Assembly (NCBI GenBank): GCA_016213325.1
Contig: JACRAY010000014.1
Coordinates: 248,001-312,000, forward strand
DNA length: 64,000 bases
From: Burkholderiales bacterium
Lineage (GTDB): Bacteria > Pseudomonadota > Gammaproteobacteria > Burkholderiales > Burkholderiaceae_C
Direction of reading: 5' to 3'
Positions within the stretch are counted from its first letter, which is position 1. Every line of letters starts with the position of its first letter. The position numbers were made by a program, and so were the translations under genes. The notes below the pieces were generated by a model that searched no databases, was not told the origin of the DNA, and worked only from the letters and a program-made list of their open reading frames with translations. Positions 1 through 9,300 of this stretch are shown here, piece by piece.

Positions 1-432
1 GTACAGGCAGATGGCGTCGGGGTGCGTCGCCGAACCCAGCACCGACAGGTGCAGGCGCAGCCCGGGGTGGCGGCGCGCGGCATAGCGCATGAGGCCCGGG
101 TCGGCCAGGATGACCGAGTCCACGCCCAGGCCCGCGGCCTTGTCGATGGCGGCCCGCCACAGCCCGGTGCTGGAGATCTGGGGGTAGGTGTTGACGGCCA
201 GCTGCACGCCGCAGCCGCGGTCACGGGCGTAGCGCAGGCCGGCAGCGAGCGAGTCGTCGTCGAAGTTCAGCCCGTCGGCATTGCGCGCATTGGTGGAGTC
301 GCGCAGCCCCAGGTAGACGCTGTCGGCCCCTGCATCCACCGCTTCGCGCAGCGCAGCCAGCGTTCCGGCCGGGCTCACCAGCTCCATCGGGAAAGCCGCC
401 GCGCTCGCGCCGGTTTCGGGCAGCAATTGCAT
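1..432 (-). CDS. ubiU: UbiU-like peptidase U32 family protein (partial, 3' end outside window)
   Basis: The N-terminal 144 residues of a U32-family protein are visible; the rest lies beyond the left edge. The MELVSPAG start region, the Y-L-G-L-R-D-S-T-N-A-R-N motif and the S-V-L-G-S-A-T segment align well with E. coli UbiU from memory. UbiU forms an Fe-S heterodimer with UbiV that hydroxylates ubiquinone precursors without O2; the cluster-binding cysteines would lie outside the window. I use the ATG at 432. The ATG at 387 (MELVSPAG) matches the usual family start and may be the real one. The gene diverges from narXL across an FNR-type box, which fits anaerobic quinone synthesis serving nitrate reductase. 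Confidence 0.75.
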   Translation of the reverse strand, partial: MQLLPETGASAAAFPMELVSPAGTLAALREAVDAGADSVYLGLRDSTNARNADGLNFDDDSLAAGLRYARDRGCGVQLAVNTYPQISSTGLWRAAIDKAAGLGVDSVILADPGLMRYAARRHPGLRLHLSVLGSATHPDAICLY

Positions 433-465
433 GAAGCAGCCTACCTGTCGGGCGAGCCGGCCGCA

Positions 466-479
466 CTGACGAACGTCAA
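466..479. promoter_or_regulatory. Possible second Crp/Fnr-type site
   Basis: CTGAC-GAAC-GTCAA contains the palindromic core TGACGAACGTCA and differs by one base from TTGAC-N4-GTCAA, a form used by some NNR/DNR-type regulators. It lies 34 bases before the ubiU start. A very similar core, TGACGTTCGTCA, precedes the acyl-CoA dehydrogenase at 32806-32817. Function is not established. Confidence 0.3.
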
Positions 480-500
480 GGTTGCCCCGCTTCGCGAGCG

Positions 501-514
501 TTGACGTGGATCAA
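501..514. promoter_or_regulatory. FNR/ANR box between ubiU and narXL
   Basis: TTGAC-GTGG-ATCAA differs at one position from the FNR consensus TTGAT-N4-ATCAA. It lies midway in the 128-bp divergent region, about 70 bp from the ubiU start and 47 bp from the narX start. It could activate both directions under oxygen limitation. Confidence 0.7.
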
Positions 515-560
515 GCCCGGGCGGCGGCGCGCTCCTAAGCTTGCCGGTGCGCACACTGCC

Positions 561-2417
561 ATGAACAACCGCTGGTCACTCACCACCAAGCTCGTCGCCA
601 CCGGCATCACCTTCCTGGTGCTGGCGCTGCTTTCGATCGGCCTCACGCTGTGGGTGAGCTGGAACCTCGAAGGCGGCGCTGCCGCCGTCAACGAGGCCGG
701 GCGGCTGCGCATGATGACCTACCGCATGGCCCTGGCCCTGCCCGAACAAAGCGCCCCGCCGCCGGGCGCCTTCCTGCTGGCGGAGCAATTCGACGCCAGC
801 CTGCAACTGCTGCATTCGGGCGACCCTTCGCGGCCGCTGTTCGTGCCCTGGTCCGAGTCGTCCCGCACGCACTTCGAGACCGTGCGCACCGACTGGCGCA
901 ACCTGCGCGCCGACTGGTTCGCGCCGGTGCAGGGGCCGCGCACCAAGCCCCTGCTGCGCGCCGACGCCTTCGTCGCCGAGGTCGACGGCTTCGTGGCGGC
1001 GATCGAGCACGAACTGGCCCGCTGGACCGCCATCCTGCACCTGTTCCAGCTCGCCATGATGGCGCTGGCCATCGCGAGCGCAGTGGCCCTGCTCTACACC
1101 GGTTACCTGCTGGTGCTGAACCCGCTGGCCCGGCTGCGCCGCGGCCTGGCCGCCGTGCAGCAGGGCGACCTGGCCACCCGCATCGAAGTGGAGTCGGGCG
1201 ACGAGTTCGGCCAGATGGCGGGCGTCTTCAACGAAATGGCGCAGACGCTGCAGTCGCTGTACGACGGGCTGGAGGAGCGCGTGCGCGACAAGACGCGCAG
1301 CCTGGAGGCCAAGCGCCAGCGGCTGGCCGACCTGTACGAAGTCAGCGCCTTCCTCGCCGGCGCCACGCAGCTCGACGAACTCGCCGGCGGCTTTGCGCGG
1401 CTGGTGCGCCGCATCGCCGGCGCCGACGCGGCCGCCGTGCGCTGGTCCGACGAAGCCAACCGCCGCTACGTCCTGCTGGCCAGCGACAACATGCCCGACG
1501 AGTTGCAGGCGGAAGGCCGCTGCCTGTCGCCCGGCGCCTGCCACTGCGGCCAGCCGAGCGCGCATGCCCGCACCCGCGCCATCCCGATCGTCAGCCACTC
1601 ACCGGCGCGCAAGATGGTGTGCGAGCGCGCGGGCTACAACACGCTGGTGTCGGTGCCCGTCAAGCTGCACGACCAGCTGATGGGCGAGGTCGACCTGTTC
1701 TACCGCGCCAGCGTGACGCTGTCCCCCGAAGACCGCGACCTGCTCGACACGCTGGCCAACCACCTGGCCGGCGCCATGGAGAGCCTGCGGGCGTCGGCCC
1801 TGGAGCGCGAAGGGGCCGTCGCCGGCGAGCGCGGCCTGATCGCGCGCGAGCTGCACGACTCCATCGCCCAGTCGCTCGCGTTCCTGAAGATCCAGGTGCA
1901 GCTGCTGCGCGACGCGGTGCGCAGCAAGGACGAGCGCGCCACGGCGCGCATCATCGACGAGCTCGACACCGGCGTGCGCGAGAGCTACGCCGACGTGCGC
2001 GAGCTGCTGGTGCACTTTCGCACCCGCACGGCCGAAGAAGACATCGAACCGGCGCTTGCCACCACGCTCAACAAGTTCCGCCACCAGACCGGCCTGCCCG
2101 CCGAGCTGGAGATGGAGGGCCACGGCGTGGCGCTGGCGCCCGACGTGCAGGTGCAGGTGCTGCACATCCTGCAGGAGGCGCTGTCCAACGTGCGCAAGCA
2201 CGCGAAGGCGCAGCACGTGGTGCTGAAGGTGGACACCGCGCCCAACTGGCGTTTCGAGGTGCGCGACGACGGCGTGGGCTTCGACGCGGCGCGGCCGGCG
2301 CCGGGCGAGACGCACGTGGGCCTGCGCATCATGCAGGAGCGGGCCCTGCGCATCGGCGCGCGCGTGCACGTGGATTCGGCCCCCGGGCGGGGCTGCTCGG
2401 TGGTACTGGAGACATGA
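561..2417 (+). CDS. narX: Nitrate/nitrite sensor histidine kinase NarX
   Basis: Membrane sensor kinase (618 aa) that would detect nitrate/nitrite in the periplasm and phosphorylate NarL. TM1 is at about residues 11-33. The periplasmic P-box N-E-A-G-R-L-R-M-M-T-Y-R-M is at 44-56. TM2 is at about 155-186, followed by HAMP (to about 240) and a GAF-like central module. That module has clustered cysteines (C321, C327, C329), like the Cys cluster of NarX/NarQ. A HisKA_3 H-box has His432 (E-L-H-D-S-I-A-Q-S-L), followed by an HATPase with D-D-G-V-G-F. I chose the ATG at 561 because TM1 follows directly. The stop overlaps the narL start (ATGA). Confidence 0.9.
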   Translation: MNNRWSLTTKLVATGITFLVLALLSIGLTLWVSWNLEGGAAAVNEAGRLRMMTYRMALALPEQSAPPPGAFLLAEQFDASLQLLHSGDPSRPLFVPWSESSRTHFETVRTDWRNLRADWFAPVQGPRTKPLLRADAFVAEVDGFVAAIEHELARWTAILHLFQLAMMALAIASAVALLYTGYLLVLNPLARLRRGLAAVQQGDLATRIEVESGDEFGQMAGVFNEMAQTLQSLYDGLEERVRDKTRSLEAKRQRLADLYEVSAFLAGATQLDELAGGFARLVRRIAGADAAAVRWSDEANRRYVLLASDNMPDELQAEGRCLSPGACHCGQPSAHARTRAIPIVSHSPARKMVCERAGYNTLVSVPVKLHDQLMGEVDLFYRASVTLSPEDRDLLDTLANHLAGAMESLRASALEREGAVAGERGLIARELHDSIAQSLAFLKIQVQLLRDAVRSKDERATARIIDELDTGVRESYADVRELLVHFRTRTAEEDIEPALATTLNKFRHQTGLPAELEMEGHGVALAPDVQVQVLHILQEALSNVRKHAKAQHVVLKVDTAPNWRFEVRDDGVGFDAARPAPGETHVGLRIMQERALRIGARVHVDSAPGRGCSVVLET

Positions 2418-3103
2418 CATCCATTCGCCTGCTGGTCGTGGACGACCACACCCTGTTCCGGCGCGGCCTGGTGGCCCTGCTGGCGTGCGACGACGGGCTG
2501 GCCGTGGTGGGCGAAGCCGCCGACGCCGGGGAGGCCGTGCGCAAGGCCGCCGCGCTGCATCCCGACGTGATCCTGCTCGACATCCACCTGCCCGGCGTCA
2601 CGGGCATCCAGGCGCTGCAGGGGCTGAAGGAAGCGGCACCGTGCGCGCGCGTGCTGATGCTGACCGTGAGCGAAGACGCGCAGGACCTGCAGGCCGCGCT
2701 GCGCGGCGGCGCGCAGGGCTACCTGCTGAAGACGATGGAAGGCGACGCGCTGGCCGACTCGGTGCGGCGCGCCATGCGCGGCGAGGCGGTGATCAGCGCC
2801 GACATGACGTCCAAGCTGGTCGCGGCGTTCCAGTCGGGCAGCCCGCCGGGCGAGCCCGCAAGCCCGGCCGGCACCGCGCTCGCCAGCCTGTCGCCGCGCG
2901 AGCACGAGGTGCTGCAGCAGATCGCCCTGGGCGCCAGCAACAAGGAGATCGCGCGCAGCCTCTCCATCGCCGAGACCACCGTCAAGATCCACGTGCAGCA
3001 CATCCTGCGCAAGCTCGGGCTGTCCTCGCGCGTGCAGGCGGCCGTGTACGTGTCAGAGCAGCGGCAGGCGCGCCCGCGCCTCGCTAACGTCCCGCAGCAG
3101 TAG
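2414..3103 (+). CDS. narL: Nitrate/nitrite response regulator NarL
   Basis: NarL/FixJ-type regulator (229 aa). The receiver domain (about 1-120) has the acidic pair D10/D11, phospho-acceptor Asp56 (L-L-D-I-H-L-P-G) and Lys106. The C-terminal LuxR-type HTH is recognisable from L-S-P-R-E-H-E-V-L and the recognition segment E-T-T-V-K-I-H-V. Translation is coupled to narX through a 4-base overlap. Its expected targets are the adjacent narK and narG promoters. The end overlaps the 3' end of a small minus-strand gene by about 50 bp. Confidence 0.9.
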   Translation: MTSIRLLVVDDHTLFRRGLVALLACDDGLAVVGEAADAGEAVRKAAALHPDVILLDIHLPGVTGIQALQGLKEAAPCARVLMLTVSEDAQDLQAALRGGAQGYLLKTMEGDALADSVRRAMRGEAVISADMTSKLVAAFQSGSPPGEPASPAGTALASLSPREHEVLQQIALGASNKEIARSLSIAETTVKIHVQHILRKLGLSSRVQAAVYVSEQRQARPRLANVPQQ

Positions 3104-3286
3104 CCCGTAGTGGTGGCAGGCCACGGCGCGCAGCTGGCGCGCCATGAAGGCCTGCGCGGGCTGCACCGCGCCCTTCGCCTGCGCCAGCCCCAGGCGCCGC
3201 TCGGCCGCCAGCGCCGCGTTGTCCGCGATGCGCCAGCGCATGAACAGCACGATGAAGGGGTCGATCCGGTGGGGCATGAGGGGCAT
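3053..3286 (-). CDS. Small hypothetical protein convergent with narL
   Basis: A 77-residue ORF (from ATG 3286; 74 residues if started at ATG 3277) transcribed toward narL, with its 3' end overlapping the narL end. Almost every third codon position is G or C, as in the surrounding genes. The composition looks natural: a hydrophobic stretch near the N-terminus (F-I-V-L-F-M-R-W-R) followed by an Ala/Arg/Leu-rich probable helix. I do not recognise a family. Its 5' end lies about 25 bp from the FNR-type box at 3312-3325, so it could be divergently co-regulated with narK. It could still be a GC-driven chance ORF. Confidence 0.5.
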   Translation of the reverse strand: MPLMPHRIDPFIVLFMRWRIADNAALAAERRLGLAQAKGAVQPAQAFMARQLRAVACHHYGLLLRDVSEARARLPLL

Positions 3287-3311
3287 TGTGGAAACGCACC
3301 CGCAAGCCACA

Positions 3312-3325
3312 TTGAGCCACATCAA
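3312..3325 (+). promoter_or_regulatory. FNR/ANR box upstream of narK
   Basis: TTGAG-CCAC-ATCAA has one mismatch to the FNR consensus. The class II spacing would put transcription start near 3360, giving a leader of about 140 nt before the GTG start of narK at 3500. NarL heptamers were looked for but not convincingly found. Confidence 0.6.
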
Positions 3326-3499
3326 GCATCGCAATGCAGCAGCACGCCGACTTTGATCCTCCTTAACGAAACGGGGTAGTTCCAACGGACGATGGGCATC
3401 CTCCGGATGCCTTGCGCAACCGCACTTCATGAGGATGTTCGCGCAGGGCGCGCCCGGCCACAGTCTTGCCATCGGCAAAAAGTGCAAAGGAGCCCGCTC

Positions 3500-4807
3500 G
3501 TGACCGCCGCCAATCCCTCAGCGCAACCGCTGGCCGCTTCGCCCCCGCAGCGCAGCACCACGTACCAGGCGTGGTCGGTGCTCGCGGTCAGCACCCTGGC
3601 CTTCACCGTATGCTTCATGGTGTGGATGATGTTCGGCGTCATCGGCATCCCGATCCGCAAGGCGCTGAACCTCAACGCCACGCAGTTCGGCCTGCTGACG
3701 GCCACGCCGGTGCTCACCGGCTCGCTCATCCGCGTGCCGCTGGGCATCTGGACCGACCGCTACGGCGGCCGCATCGTGATGGCGCTGCTGATGGCCGCCA
3801 CCGTGCCGGCCATCTGGCTGATGGCCTACGCCACCGAGTTCTGGCACTTCCTCGCCATCGGCCTGTTCGTCGGCCTCGCCGGCGGCTCGTTCTCGGTCGG
3901 CACGCCCTACGTGGCCCGCTGGTTCCCGAAGAACCGCCAGGGCCTGGCGATGGGCGTGTACGGCGCGGGCAACTCCGGCGCTGCGGTCAACAAGTTCCTC
4001 GCGCCCGTGCTGCTGGTCGCGTTCGGCTGGGCGGTGGTGCCGCAGGTGTACGCCGCCGTGATGCTGGGCACGGTCATCCTGTTCTGGTTCTTCAGCTACA
4101 GCGACCCGAAGCACCTGGTGCCCGGCAACGTCACCTTCGTGGACCAGCTGAAGGCGCTGAAGGACCCGAAGGTGCTGCGCTACTGCCAGTACTACAGCAT
4201 CGTGTTCGGCGGCTACGTGGCGCTCTCGCTGTGGATGGTGCAGTACTACGTGGGCGAGTACGGGCTCGACATCCGCGTGGCCGCGCTGCTGGCCGCCTGC
4301 TTCTCGCTGCCGGGCGGCGTGCTGCGCGCCATCGGCGGCGCGCTGTCGGACAAGTACGGCGCCCACGCCATGACCTGGTGGGTCATGTGGGTCAGCTGGA
4401 TCTGCCTGTTCATGCTGTCCTACCCGCAGTTCGAAGTCACCTTCCTCACGGTCAACGGTCCCCGCACCTTCGCCCTGGGCCTGAACGTGTACGCCTTCAC
4501 CGCGCTGATGTTTGTGCTGGGCATCGCCTGGGCCTTCGGCAAGGCCAGCGTCTTCAAGTACATCAGCGACGACTACCCGCACAACATCGGCACCATCTCC
4601 GGCATCGTCGGGCTGGCCGGCGGCCTCGGCGGCTTCCTGCTGCCCATCATGTTCGGCGCGCTGATGGACATCACCGGCGTGCGCTCCAGCGCCTTCATGC
4701 TGATGTACGGCGTGGTGTGGGTGTCGCTGATCTGGATGTACTTCACCGAAGTGCGCCGCACCGAAATCATGGGCACCAACGCGCCCGCTTCCCCTTCCCT
4801 GGCCTGA
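3500..4807 (+). CDS. narK: NarK1-type nitrate transporter (MFS, nitrate/H+ symporter type)
   Basis: A 435-aa, 12-TM major facilitator of the nitrate/nitrite porter family. The TM5 segment reads G-A-G-N-S-G-A-A-V-N-K-F, the NarK1 form, in contrast to the NarK2 form of the next gene. A second glycine-rich signature (G-I-V-G-L-A-G-G-L-G-G-F) lies in TM11. The start is GTG 3500, preceded by AAAGGAG with 7-nt spacing; the in-frame ATG at 3392 would add residues unlike the family. It probably imports nitrate with protons at the onset of nitrate respiration. It sits 21 bp upstream of a second narK, an order seen as a single fused gene in Paracoccus. Confidence 0.85.
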   Translation: MTAANPSAQPLAASPPQRSTTYQAWSVLAVSTLAFTVCFMVWMMFGVIGIPIRKALNLNATQFGLLTATPVLTGSLIRVPLGIWTDRYGGRIVMALLMAATVPAIWLMAYATEFWHFLAIGLFVGLAGGSFSVGTPYVARWFPKNRQGLAMGVYGAGNSGAAVNKFLAPVLLVAFGWAVVPQVYAAVMLGTVILFWFFSYSDPKHLVPGNVTFVDQLKALKDPKVLRYCQYYSIVFGGYVALSLWMVQYYVGEYGLDIRVAALLAACFSLPGGVLRAIGGALSDKYGAHAMTWWVMWVSWICLFMLSYPQFEVTFLTVNGPRTFALGLNVYAFTALMFVLGIAWAFGKASVFKYISDDYPHNIGTISGIVGLAGGLGGFLLPIMFGALMDITGVRSSAFMLMYGVVWVSLIWMYFTEVRRTEIMGTNAPASPSLA

Positions 4808-4828
4808 CAACGACAGGAGACGAAAACC

Positions 4829-6214
4829 ATGTCCTCCGCCCTCATCCAACACTGGGACCCCGAAAACCACCACTTCTGGCGCAAGGAAGGCCAGGGCGTC
4901 GCCCGCCGCAACCTCTGGATCTCGGTGCCCGCCCTGACGCTGGCCTTCGCGGTCTGGATGGTCTGGTCCGTCGTCGTCGTCAACCTGCCCAACGTCGGCT
5001 TCAAGTTCAGCACCAACCAGCTGTTCTGGCTGGCCGCGCTGCCTGCGCTGTGCGGCGCGACCCTGCGCATCTTCTACTCGTTCGCCGTGCCGATCTTCGG
5101 CGGGCGGCGCTGGACGGCGATCTCCACCGCGTCGCTGCTGCTGCCGGCGCTGGGCATCGGCATGGCGGTGCAGAACCCCGCGACGCCCTACGAGATGATG
5201 GTGCTGCTGGCACTGCTGTGCGGCTTCGGCGGCGGCAACTTCGCCTCCAGCATGGCCAACATCAGCTTCTTCTACCCGAAGGCGCAGAAGGGCACCGCCC
5301 TGGGCATCAACGCCGGGCTGGGCAACCTGGGCGTGTCGATCGTGCAATTCGTCGTGCCAATGGTGATCACTGCCGGCGTATTCGGCACGCTGGGCGGCGA
5401 CTCGCAGCTGATCGTGAAGGCCGGGCAGCCGGCGCAGATGTGGCTGCAGAACGCGGGCTTCATCTGGGTGCCGTTCATCATCGTGTCGGCCCTGGCTGCG
5501 TGGTTCGGAATGAACGACCTGGCCGATGCGCGCGCCTCGTTCGCCGACCAGGCCGTCATCTTCAAGCGCAAGCACAACTGGCTGATGTGCTGGCTGTACC
5601 TGGGCACCTTCGGCTCGTTCATCGGTTACTCCGCGGGCTTCCCGCTGCTGATCAAGAGCCAGTTCCCCGGCGTCAACGCGCTGCAGTACGCCTGGCTCGG
5701 CCCGCTGGTGGGTGCGCTGATCCGCCCGCTGGGTGGCTGGCTGTCGGACAAGCTGGGCGGCGCCCGCGTGACCTTCTGGAACTTCATCGCCATGGCGCTG
5801 GGCGTGGTCGCCGTGCTGCAGTTCCTGCCGCACAACGGCCAGGGCGGTGACTTCACCGGCTTCCTGGTGTCGTTCATGTTCCTGTTCGCCACCGCCGGCA
5901 TCGGCAACGGCTCGACCTTCCGCATGATCCCCGTGATCTTCCTGACCGAGCGGCAGCGTGCCGCCGAGGGCAAGGGCGACGCGGCGCAAGACCAGGCCGT
6001 GCGCGACGCCAACAAGGAAGCGGCGGCCGTGCTGGGCTTCAGCTCCGCGGTCGGCGCCTACGGCGGCTTCTTCATCCCCAAGAGCTACGGCTCCTCCATC
6101 GCCCTCACCGGCGGGCCGGAAGCGGCGCTGTACTGCTTCATCGTGTTCTACGTCACCTGCATCGTCATGACGTGGTGGTACTACTCGCGGCGCAATGCGC
6201 CGATGCCGTGCTGA
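4829..6214 (+). CDS. narK2: NarK2-type nitrate/nitrite antiporter (MFS)
   Basis: A 461-aa, 12-TM transporter. The signature G-L-G-N-L-G-V-S-I-V-Q-F in TM5 is the NarK2/NarU type, associated with nitrate-in/nitrite-out exchange. A second conserved block is G-F-S-S-A-V-G-A-Y-G-G-F-F-I-P near the C-terminus. The start ATG 4829 is preceded by AGGAG. A longer hydrophilic loop between TM9 and TM10 (E-R-Q-R-A-A-E-G-K-G-D-A-A) is typical of this subtype. It is co-transcribed with narK and followed by a strong palindromic element before narG. NarK1 and NarK2 together would start and then sustain nitrate uptake while exporting nitrite. Confidence 0.88.
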   Translation: MSSALIQHWDPENHHFWRKEGQGVARRNLWISVPALTLAFAVWMVWSVVVVNLPNVGFKFSTNQLFWLAALPALCGATLRIFYSFAVPIFGGRRWTAISTASLLLPALGIGMAVQNPATPYEMMVLLALLCGFGGGNFASSMANISFFYPKAQKGTALGINAGLGNLGVSIVQFVVPMVITAGVFGTLGGDSQLIVKAGQPAQMWLQNAGFIWVPFIIVSALAAWFGMNDLADARASFADQAVIFKRKHNWLMCWLYLGTFGSFIGYSAGFPLLIKSQFPGVNALQYAWLGPLVGALIRPLGGWLSDKLGGARVTFWNFIAMALGVVAVLQFLPHNGQGGDFTGFLVSFMFLFATAGIGNGSTFRMIPVIFLTERQRAAEGKGDAAQDQAVRDANKEAAAVLGFSSAVGAYGGFFIPKSYGSSIALTGGPEAALYCFIVFYVTCIVMTWWYYSRRNAPMPC

Positions 6215-6218
6215 CACG

Positions 6219-6288
6219 TTGGGCAGCCAAGCTGCCCACCCTACGCCCACCTGAGCAACCCGTAGGGTGGGCAGCTCCGCTGCCCACC
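6219..6288. repeat. GTAGGGTGGGCAGC-type palindromic intergenic element
   Basis: Perfect 15-bp inverted arms, GCTGCCCACCCTACG (6231-6245) and CGTAGGGTGGGCAGC (6261-6275), enclose a 15-nt loop. Each arm can also pair locally (6221-6237; 6266-6288). It fills most of the narK2-narG gap. It looks like a REP/BIME-type element and could stabilise or attenuate the transcript between transporter and enzyme genes. Confidence 0.75.
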
Positions 6289-6308
6289 AGCCCCAACCGA
6301 AGCGAACC

Positions 6309-9300
6309 ATGAGCCACTTCCTCGACCGACTCAGCTACTTCAACCAGCCGCGCGAATCGTTCTCCGGCGGCCACGGCCAGGTCACCAACGAAGACCGCAC
6401 CTGGGAAGACGCCTACCGCAAGCGCTGGCAGCACGACAAGATCGTGCGCTCCACGCACGGCGTGAACTGCACGGGCTCCTGCTCGTGGAAGATCTACGTC
6501 AAGGGCGGCATCGTCACCTGGGAGACCCAGCAGACGGACTACCCGCGCACCCGCTGGGACATGCCCAACCACGAGCCGCGCGGGTGCGCCCGCGGCGCCA
6601 GCTACAGCTGGTACCTCTACTCGGCCAACCGCGTGAAGTACCCGATGGTGCGCGGCCGCCTGCTCAAGCTGTACCGCGAGGCGCGCCTGACCCGCCCGCC
6701 CGTGGAAGCCTGGGCGGCGCTGATGGCCGACGAGGCCAAGCGCAAGAGCTGGCAAGGCGTGCGTGGCATGGGCGGCTTCGCGCGCGCGAGCTGGGACGAG
6801 GTCAACGAGATGATCGCCGCGGCGAACATCCACACGATCCAGCAACACGGCCCCGACCGCATCATCGGCTTCTCGCCCATCCCGGCGATGTCGATGGTGA
6901 GCTACGCGGCCGGATCGCGCTACCTGTCGCTGATCGGCGGCGTGTGCATGTCGTTCTACGACTGGTACTGCGACCTGCCGCCCTCGTCGCCGCAGGTGTG
7001 GGGCGAGCAGACCGACGTGCCCGAGTCGGCCGACTGGTACAACAGCAACTACATCATCGCGTGGGGCTCCAACGTCCCGCAGACGCGCACGCCCGACGCG
7101 CACTTCTTCACCGAAGTGCGCTACAAGGGCACCAAGACGGTGGCGGTCACGCCCGACTACTCCGAAGTCGCCAAGCTGTCCGACCTGTGGCTGCACCCCA
7201 AGCAGGGCACCGACGCGGCACTGGCGATGGCCATGGGCCACGTGATCCTGCGCGAGTTCTACTTCGAGCACCGCTCGGCCTACTTCGACGACTACGCGCG
7301 CCGCTACACCGACCTGCCGATGCTGGTGCTGATGAAGGAGCAGCACCTGCCCAACGGCGAGACGGCGCTGGTGCCCGACCGCTATGTGCGCGCCTCGGAC
7401 TTCAACGGCAAGCTCGGCCAGTCGAACAACCCCGACTGGAAGACCGTCGCGCTCGACAGCGAAGGCAAGGTGGTGCTGCCCAAGGGTGCCATCGGCTTCC
7501 GCTGGGGTCCCGACGGGCGCCCCGACGCCGGCCAGTGGAACCTGGAAGCCAAGGAAGCGCGCAGCAACGAAGACGTGAAGCTGAAGCTGTCGGTGCTGGA
7601 AGGCCAGCCACTGGACGTGACGAATGCCAGCGTCGCCTTCCCCTATTTCGGCGGCATCGCGCACGAGCACTTTGCCTCCAGCGAGCACGGCAACGTGCTG
7701 GTGCGCCCGGTGCCCGTGCAGCGCATCCGCCTGGGCAAGGCCGGCGAGGAGCGCTACGCCACTGTCGCGACGGTGTTCGACCTGCAGGCCGCGCAGTACG
7801 GCGTGGAACGCGGCAGCCCCGTGAGCTATGACACGGTGGCGCCCTACACGCCGGCCTGGGCCGAGAAGATCACCGGGGTGCCCCGCGACCAGATCATCAC
7901 CGTGGCGCGCCAGTTCGCCGACAACGCGGACAAGACGCACGGCCGCTCGATGGTGATCATCGGCGCCGCCATGAACCACTGGTACCACAGCGACATGAAC
8001 TACCGCGGCGTCATCAACATGCTGATGATGTGCGGCTGCATCGGGCAGTCGGGCGGCGGCTGGGCGCATTACGTGGGCCAGGAGAAGCTGCGCCCGCAGA
8101 CCGGCTGGACCGCGCTGGCGTTCGCGCTCGACTGGATCCGGCCGCCGCGCCAGATGAACTCCACCTCGTTCTGGTACGCGCACACCGACCAGTGGCGCTA
8201 CGAGAAGCTGGGCGTGGAAGAGGTGCTGTCGCCGCTGGCCGACCCCAAGGACTTCAACGGCTCGCTGATCGACTACAACGTGCGCGCCGAGCGCATGGGC
8301 TGGCTGCCCAGCGCACCGCAGTTGCAGACCAACCCGCTGCAGGTGGTGAAGGACGCGGCAGGCGGCGACGTCAAGGACTACGTGGTCAAGGCCCTGAAAG
8401 ACGGCACGCTGCGCATGTCGTGCGAAGACCCCGACCACCCGAGCAACTGGCCGCGCAACCTGTTCGTGTGGCGCTCCAACATCCTCGGCTCGTCCGGCAA
8501 GGGCCACGAGTACTTCCTGAAGCACCTGCTGGGCACGTCGCACGGCGTGCAGGGCAAGGACCTGGGCCTCGACGACGCCAAGCCGCAGGAAGTGGTGTGG
8601 CACGACAAGGCCCCCGAAGGCAAGCTGGACCTGGTGGTCACGCTGGACTTCCGCATGAGCACCACGGCGCTCTACTCCGACATCGTGCTGCCCACGGCCA
8701 CCTGGTACGAGAAGAACGACCTGAACACCAGCGACATGCACCCCTTCATCCACCCGCTGTCGACTGCGGTCGACCCGGCGTGGGAAGCGCGCAGCGACTG
8801 GGAGATCTACAAGGGCTTCGCGAAGAAATTCAGCGAACTCGCCCCCGGCCAGCTGGGCGTGGAAAAGGAAGTCGTGCTCACCCCGCTGATGCACGACACG
8901 CCCGCCGAACTGGCGCAGGCGATCGGCGTGAAGGACTGGAAGCGCGGCGAGTGCGAGCTCATCCCCGGCAAGACCGCCCCCAGCATCGCGGTGGTCGAGC
9001 GCGACTACCCCAACGTGTACAAGCGCTTCACGGCACTGGGCCCGCTGATGGACAAGGTGGGCAACGGCGGCAAGGGCATCTCGTGGAACACGCAGGAAGA
9101 GGTGACGCAGCTCGGCCAGCTCAACGGCGTGACGACCGACGAAGGCGCCACGCTGGGCATGCCGAAGATCGTGACCGACATCGACGCCTGCGAAGTGATC
9201 CTGCAGCTCGCGCCCGAAACCAACGGCCACGTGGCGGTGAAAGCCTGGGAGGCGCTGTCCAAGGCCACCGGCCGCGAGCACGCGCACCTGGCGCTGCACC

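Noticed and set aside
3354-3367. Second FNR box TTGAT-CCTC-CTTAA before narK
   Set aside because: Only the left half-site matches; the right half CTTAA does not fit ATCAA.
3500-6214. A fused NarK1-NarK2 protein as in Paracoccus
   Set aside because: narK ends at TGA 4805-4807 and narK2 has its own AGGAG and ATG 4829; they are separate genes here.
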